NCBI GenBank assembly: GCA_030549335.1
Contig: CM060198.1
Span: forward strand, 50,371,353-50,435,352
Direction: 5' to 3'
Origin: Pontederia crassipes
Taxonomy: Eukaryota > Streptophyta > Magnoliopsida > Commelinales > Pontederiaceae
Length of the DNA stretch: 64,000 nucleotides
The notes beneath the pieces were generated by a model. It searched no databases and was not told where the DNA came from. It saw only the letters and a program-made list of their open reading frames with translations. Numbering within the stretch: position 1 is the stretch's first letter; every line of letters begins with the position of its first letter. Of this stretch, positions 58,901-64,000 are shown in pieces. Position numbers and translations under genes: made by a program.

Positions 58901-59825
58901 CCAAACTTGCGAGGTCGGACTCCTTTTCTTTGCCCCTCGAGTCTCCCTCCTTTGGTTTGTTCTTCGGCATGTTCGCGAGCGGCGTCCAGACTCCTTATTG
59001 TTTTAGAAGTGCCCTCGTCTTGATGTACCAGATACTGAAACTATTTTATCTCGTAAATTTCTCGATGTTCACGTTGTGCGATGCCATCTCTACGCCTAAC
59101 GGAGGATCGATGGTGAAGCCTCGCTCTGATACAAGTTTGTTATGATTTCTGCACGAGAGAAATTATGCATAGCGAGAAAACTCGAGAAATTTAAGGCGAC
59201 GTAAAATTATATTAGATGGAAGAAACAGAAGAGGATTATAAGATCAGATTGATCCAGGATTGTCCAGGATGGTCTTACAAGCCTTGATTACATGTCCTTT
59301 TATAGGGCCTTGGAGAAACAACTCCTACTCTAACTTAAGGACCTAATCCTACTAGGCATGCAAGTCCCTTCTCTAGAAAAACTTTCTTAGAGTAGGAGTA
59401 GAAATCTGACTTTCTGAAGTCCCTGAAGAATCTAGCCTTCTTCAAAGTCCATCTTAAAGTTCAATTCGGCCAAACCTCCCTCCCGCCTGGCACTCTGCCA
59501 AGCCCGGACGCGCCCGGGGCCCGCCAGGGCAATCCTAGTCCCACTCGGACTAGGACAAGTCCTGGATGGCCCCTTCACATCTTCAGTCATTCTAAGAGTA
59601 TATCTTCGACTCCAAGTGCCCCTCGGTCCAAGAAGGAAGCTCGGCCCTTCAAGAATCCGCCATGTCCTTTTCGACATCGAAAATCGGCCGACTCCTATTC
59701 CTACTAGGAGTAGGAATCCTTCCGACCATGCACTTCTCGTCCAAGCATCTCTCGAAGTCTCCCTATTACTTCTTTGGATCCAAACAAATTTTCAATTAAA
59801 ATAAAATTTAAGGCATTATTTAACA
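55978..59825 (-). mobile_element. Copia D: RT-less Ty1/copia element
   Basis: 3' LTR 55978-56634 (657 bp) and 5' LTR 59138-59825 (688 bp), both starting TGTTAGGATT/TGTTATGATT and ending TTTAACA. Flanking TGTAC duplications are perfect (55973-55977 and 59826-59830). The primer site on the minus strand reads TTGTATCAGAGCGAGG, next to the 5' LTR. The interior (2.5 kb) has gag, protease and integrase but no reverse transcriptase or RNase H. Confidence 0.94.
56690..59091 (-). pseudogene. Copia D gag-protease-integrase, decayed
   Basis: Gag begins MASHNVNIEKF (about 59090), with early stops, and an open stretch at 58575-58970 (LWSKLESLYMIKSLTNKLLL). The zinc knuckle near 58370 is damaged: a Cys is Tyr and a Trp codon is TAG. 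Protease: NWILDSGCSYHMTP near 58220, followed by TGA at the usual Trp. Integrase: 56920-57825, a clean 301-codon frame with [18 protein letters not shown] and NGVAERMN as D, D and E. After a frameshift the linker (GRAHRQVGPPKRYDFEDMVA, EEVESPDQAISH) that should enter RT ends in a stop near the 3' LTR. Confidence 0.88.
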
Positions 59826-59830
59826 TGTAC

Positions 59831-60890
59831 GATAGACATGTTATCCACATGCAGCTGCAGGATTTGTTGATCACGTTACATATGCATGCAGTTTATTGAT
59901 CTACTTAATACCATACACATGTACGTACGTTTGTTTTTATACATAAATCGATGAGCATATGTAGCTGACTAATTATTTGTTTAAATTACAAAGTGTCCTT
60001 GGTGGACACTATCCACATGTTCGATCCACAAATGTAATAAATTTAGACGGACACTTGATTTGGCTTAGCATGTATCATCCATTACTCTCCATTTTAATTA
60101 TTCATCACCATAAGTTAATTTGATGAATGCAATATATTGAGCTCAGGGATTAATCACTAAATGGAGATATTAAAATATGTATAGGTCGAGTACTTGATCT
60201 TTCTAGATGCATGTGCATCCAATGGAGGAATTGAATGAGAGAACTTTTTTTTTTTTTAATCTTGGCAAGAATGCTTTGATCGATTATGTATATTAATTAA
60301 CTGTAGCACAAGGCAGTCAAGGACCTCATAGATACAAACTCGAGACATGACGACGAGTATATACATAAAGAAGCATAGATGGATGAGTAATTAGCTTAAT
60401 TTCCTTAATTTGTGGGTCTCAGAACCAAGCTTAATTTACATTCATTGAGATGTGCAGTAATGTTAATCTTCCTCACATTATTTCTTTTCCAGTGAAAGCT
60501 AATCTTTCTCACATATTTATTGTCTTCATGTGCCAATCTTTTGTCATCTAAAATGATCGAGGATCGAATTATACTTTTTGGGGCATTAAAAAATATACAT
60601 TTGAATTATTATTTTTATCATAAAGAAAGTTTACGTGAGGAGGGATTGCAAAGAAATATAAATAAAAATAGAGTGAAAAGCCTTTTTATTTATTATATTA
60701 AAATTTTATCGACATTTTGGAATGTTAAAAGTATAAAATAGCTTAAATTTTAAGAAATTTGATCAATACATCTAACTTATATCGTTACCTCAGAAGAAAA
60801 TCAAATACTGTATTGAATGGTAGATCGACTTATCATATCAATATGATTTTGATGAACAATAATATATATAATAGATTGATTGACTTACTA
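59831..60890. other. AT-rich spacer
   Basis: No gene, RNA gene or element end was recognised. Confidence 0.5.
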
Positions 60891-61566
60891 TAGTCCGTGC
60901 AATATTAAACAAAATCGGACCGATCGGTTCAACCGATTCAATTGTGAATCGACCGGTGATCCGGTTTGATTTGATGTCAAAACTGTTTTGACATTGAACC
61001 AAGAAAACCGATTGAACTAATCGGTTCAACTTGGTTCAATTCAGATTTGAAAAAAAAAATTAAAAAATGACAAAAAGAGGAAAGTTAAAAAAGAGAAAAA
61101 AATTAAGGAATATAAGAAAGGTAAAAAAATGAGGGTATATGATATGTATACATTTAAATAGGAATTGAAATAAAAATGTAAGTATTTAAAATTGAATAAT
61201 ATTAAAATGGAAAATTATCAAAGGGCATAAATAAAGGGAAAAAAAAGAAAAGTGTTAAAAGAAATAAGAATAATTTAAGATAAAATTTATTAATATAGTA
61301 TCTATCATCAATTAATAATAGATATTCAATTAATAATAATATATTTATATTTATATATTAATCATTATTAAAAATTTTAATAAATAAGAATTATGTTAGG
61401 TTATTAGTACAATTTTCATATACTATATCATATAACTTATATTATATCTTTATAATAATTATAATTAAATAATATTTTAATAAAATTCGATTCAATCCCG
61501 TCGAATTCGATCGGATGGGTCCAATCGCAATCCGATAAGAAGTCCGGTCCAATTATCGCAGTTCTA
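60891..61566. mobile_element. Possible degenerate hAT-like element
   Basis: The left end TAGTCCGTGCAATATTAA and the right end read inward TAGAACTGCGATAATTGG are loosely alike. Both are followed by GGACCG-rich, self-complementary subterminal DNA (AATCGGTTCAACCGATT near 60914-60931). The middle is AT-rich. No 8-bp duplication is found, so this call is weak. Confidence 0.3.
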
Positions 61567-62240
61567 AAAATATTGATATTCAGTACTCTCCATCTTGCTT
61601 AAAAATAGTAGAAAATTCTGGCTAAGGCATGAACGTAATTGGGCTGCGTAATTGTCAGGGGCCGTTTTGAGAGTAAAGACAACATTGGCCGTAATTGTCA
61701 ACGCAAATGATAAAAAAATATGAATTAATTATTTAAACTTCTCCTGAACTATATCATTTTTTTTGCGTCTAATACTAATATATAAACTTATTGGAGGATA
61801 TTTCTAAATTATACAACAATTTTCACTTTAATTCATTCGTCACTTTTTGTTTTTTTTCAATTTTTCATATTTATGAAAAGATTAAACTACCTTGGTAAGT
61901 TTATATTAAGATATAGGCATTTAATTTGTAAAATTAGTTTAGATAAATATATTACTGAAAATTTTGAAATATGAAAAAAATGATTAATAATTATTATGTA
62001 AAAGTTATCTTAGATAAAAGTCTGTTTATTCTCCAAACACATGAAAAAATGAGAAAGATTAACTATCCAGTTAAACTAATTATTATATATTGAAATATGA
62101 GAAAACTAAAGAGTACTTATTCTTTGTAATATGATGAATAATTATTCTATCAGCATTTTTTCTTCTTTTTTGAATAAGAAAATGAATAATGAAACTAACT
62201 GAATAATAAATCTCATTTTAATTAAGTTTCCAAACACCCC
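61567..62240. other. AT-rich spacer
   Basis: No gene or element was recognised here. Confidence 0.5.
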
Positions 62241-62742
62241 TAAGGATCGTTTGATATGAGGTAATTCATATACATCATCGGTTATTTTATTTAAAATTTT
62301 CATAGGTCACCAAATTATCTTGTTTGATTATGATTGATTATTGGTAATTTAATTGCTCGCATATTGGGGAGTTGATTTTTTAGATCAAAAATATCTATTC
62401 ATTCAATTTTTAAATTTTAATTATTTTATTAAAAAATAAACACCATTTAATGAAATCTTTTACTAATAACTCTTATTTTATCCTCATCTTATTTTATTTA
62501 TATTAGTTTTTTTAAAATTTTTTGCTTTATTTATTTATAATACTATGTAATAAAAATCTAAAATAATTTTCGGGGGCATTATGATAATTTGTTCTCTAAC
62601 TATTTTAATAATTATTTATATTACCAATATTTGTCAAATACTATAATGTAATATTATTAGTAATTTAAGAAGTGATAATTTATTTAAGTGATTATTTAAA
62701 TTATCGATTAGTTAAATCGATAATGCACCAAATAGTTCCTAA
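62241..62742. mobile_element. PIF/Harbinger-like MITE, copy 2
   Basis: The element is 62244-62739 (496 bp). The ends are GGATCGTTTGATATG and, read inward from the right, GGAACTATTTGGTGC. It is flanked by TAA on both sides (62241-62243 and 62740-62742), the 3-bp duplication expected of PIF/Harbinger. In reverse orientation it aligns along its length with 1866-2376. No coding frame. Confidence 0.85.
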
Positions 62743-63262
62743 TGTTCAATTCCTACTTACTAACTTTTTCACATTTTAAAGTTAAGCTAAATTTAATTAA
62801 TTTTTTATTTTTTATTATATTAGTTTATAATGTGTTGGCCTCCTTACATAATTTATGGGTCTCTCATTCCTACATTTTTGAGAGCATATATTAATAGATT
62901 AGGCACTACTTTAAAAAAAATTATTTCTCTTATTTTTTTTTATTCCAAGTTAGCTTGACATTAGAAATCCGATCATTGAAGCATTATTGATGGGATCTTT
63001 ATCTTTTGGCCGGTTCAAATGGCTGCTGCTGTATATATGAATCAATCGACTTACTTTAATTTATCATTCAAAGTAATTAATGCACAGTACTGATATCAAT
63101 AATATGAGTTCTTCCACAGGAAAAAACAGCATTTTGGACGATGCACGTAGAAATTATACGTCTCACATGCAGGGCATAACGTAGACACCACTGTAAGATG
63201 TAATCATTGTGTTTTTTATTGGCACGTAGGTGATCGGAAAGTAACGATGATAAGAAAAAAAA
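62743..63262. other. Spacer and germin-like gene 3' flank
   Basis: AT-rich DNA downstream of the minus-strand germin-like gene. Nothing further was recognised. Confidence 0.5.
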
Positions 63263-64000
63263 TCACTTCTTGGGGGCGAGGCGGCTCTTGATCTTCTCCA
63301 CCTCCTTGGTCCCGACCTGGAACGTCTTGGTGAGGACCTCGTCGGGGACGGCGGGGGTGGACGCGAAGAGGGCGAGGGGCACGGACTGCGTGCCCGGGAG
63401 CTGGCTGTCGAAGGCCGCCAGGGCGGCGGCGGGCTCCGCGCCGACGTTCCTCTGGAAGTGGACGAGCCCCCGGGGGAAGACGAAGACGTCGCCCTTGGCG
63501 ATGGTCCGGGACACGAGCTTGTTGGCGGTGGTGATGAAGCCCACGTCCAGGGCGCCCTCCAGGACGAACACGATCTCGGTGGCACGCGGGTGGGTGTGGG
63601 GCGGGTTGATGCCGCCCGGGGCGTAGTCGACGCGGGACATGGACACGCCCAGGGTGTTGAGCCCCGGGACCTTCTCCACGTTCGCCGCCGTCACCAGGGA
63701 CCCGAAGGTGGTGTTGTCCGCGGCGCCGGGCTTGGCCAGGCCCTGGAAGAAGAAGTCCGCCGCGCTCACGTCGGCCGCCGGCTTGCAGGCGAACCCGTTC
63801 ACCTTCACGGCTGCACGTACGGTTGCATTTGCATGCATATACAGCATATATATGTGTGAAATCAAATGTACAGCTTTGCTAGTAGTCATATCTCAGGAAT
63901 TGTAAACAGTGAGAATGCTTGCAACGACGACTATACGAATGTAGGCGACGTACCGGAGTTGAGATCAGCCACGCAGAGGTCCTGAAGCATGTCTGGGTCG
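63263..64000 (-). CDS. Germin-like protein (cupin), 3' part, cut by window end
   Basis: Exon 2 is 63263-63810; exon 1 runs from 63954 beyond the window edge. They join in frame across a GT-AG intron of 143 bp. Visible exon 1 sequence reads DPDMLQDLCVADLNS, the mature N-terminus of plant germins; the signal peptide lies outside the window. Exon 2 gives VKVNGFACKP, then germin box 1 (PGGINPPHTHPRATEIVFVL, then EG) with two His and the Glu of the Mn site, and box 2 (GDVFVFPRGLVHFQRN) with the third His. These beta-barrel proteins are secreted, form cell-wall oligomers and may have superoxide dismutase or oxalate oxidase activity; which one applies cannot be read here. The coding DNA is strongly GC-rich. 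The visible part looks intact. Confidence 0.93.

Noticed and set aside
63163..63905. Long frames on both strands over the germin-like exon
   Set aside because: GC-rich coding DNA opens shadow frames. Only the minus-strand frame with the cupin boxes is real.
1..64000. tRNA, rRNA or organelle-derived genes
   Set aside because: I scanned for TTCGA T-loop contexts and conserved rRNA blocks and saw none that fold as a tRNA. Initiator-Met matches are retrotransposon primer sites only.

Overview
This is plant nuclear DNA: genes with spliced GT-AG introns, organelle and cell-wall gene families typical of land plants, and many LTR retrotransposons, MITEs and SINEs in AT-rich spacers. The expansin and germin-like exons are very GC-rich, and the PPR gene falls from GC-rich at its 5' end to AT-richer at its 3' end. 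Both traits suggest a commelinid monocot (Zingiberales or a palm relative would fit). That placement is inference; no organelle or rRNA marker is present.

Left arm (1-25.5 kb), gene-bearing. CBSX3, a mitochondrial CBS-pair protein, has five coding exons at 4742-7219 on the + strand. An intronless PLS-class PPR gene lies at 8684-10825 (+). A single-exon relic of the SKI2 RNA helicase sits near 13.1 kb. A TVP38/TMEM64 (VTT-domain) membrane protein gene has four coding exons at 16782-18623 (-). Between and inside these genes are two longer SINE copies, two 39-43 bp SINE micro-insertions with target-site duplications, a LINE 3' relic, one of two copies of a PIF/Harbinger-like MITE, and a 1.0 kb hAT element with an 8-bp duplication.

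Middle (25.5-52 kb), a retrotransposon nest. An old Ty3/gypsy element on the - strand (26740-46190, TSD CCTAG) had its 5' LTR hit twice: by a gag-only Ty3/gypsy element (35817-42855, TSD AAAAT) and by a gag-only Ty1/copia element (42984-45728, TSD ACAGA). Next to it is a copia element (47256-51684) that keeps gag, protease and integrase but lacks reverse transcriptase. Its 3' LTR carries a 643-bp hAT MITE with a perfect 8-bp TSD.

Right arm (52-64 kb). An alpha-expansin gene (-) has lost its normal C-terminus through a 38-bp tandem duplication and reads on into an AT microsatellite. A second RT-less copia element (55978-59825, TSD TGTAC) follows, then the second copy of the Harbinger-like MITE, then the 3' part of a germin-like protein gene (-) cut by the window end.

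The host genes are unrelated single-copy genes with no operon-like link. The strongest unexplained signals are: two SINE micro-insertions that begin at the same base, the 5' foot of a predicted hairpin; LTR elements that all lack RT yet have intact ends and TSDs; an LTR pair whose divergence is mosaic; a strict 21-bp array of palindromes in one LTR; and a paired DRE-core palindrome beside the TATA box of another.
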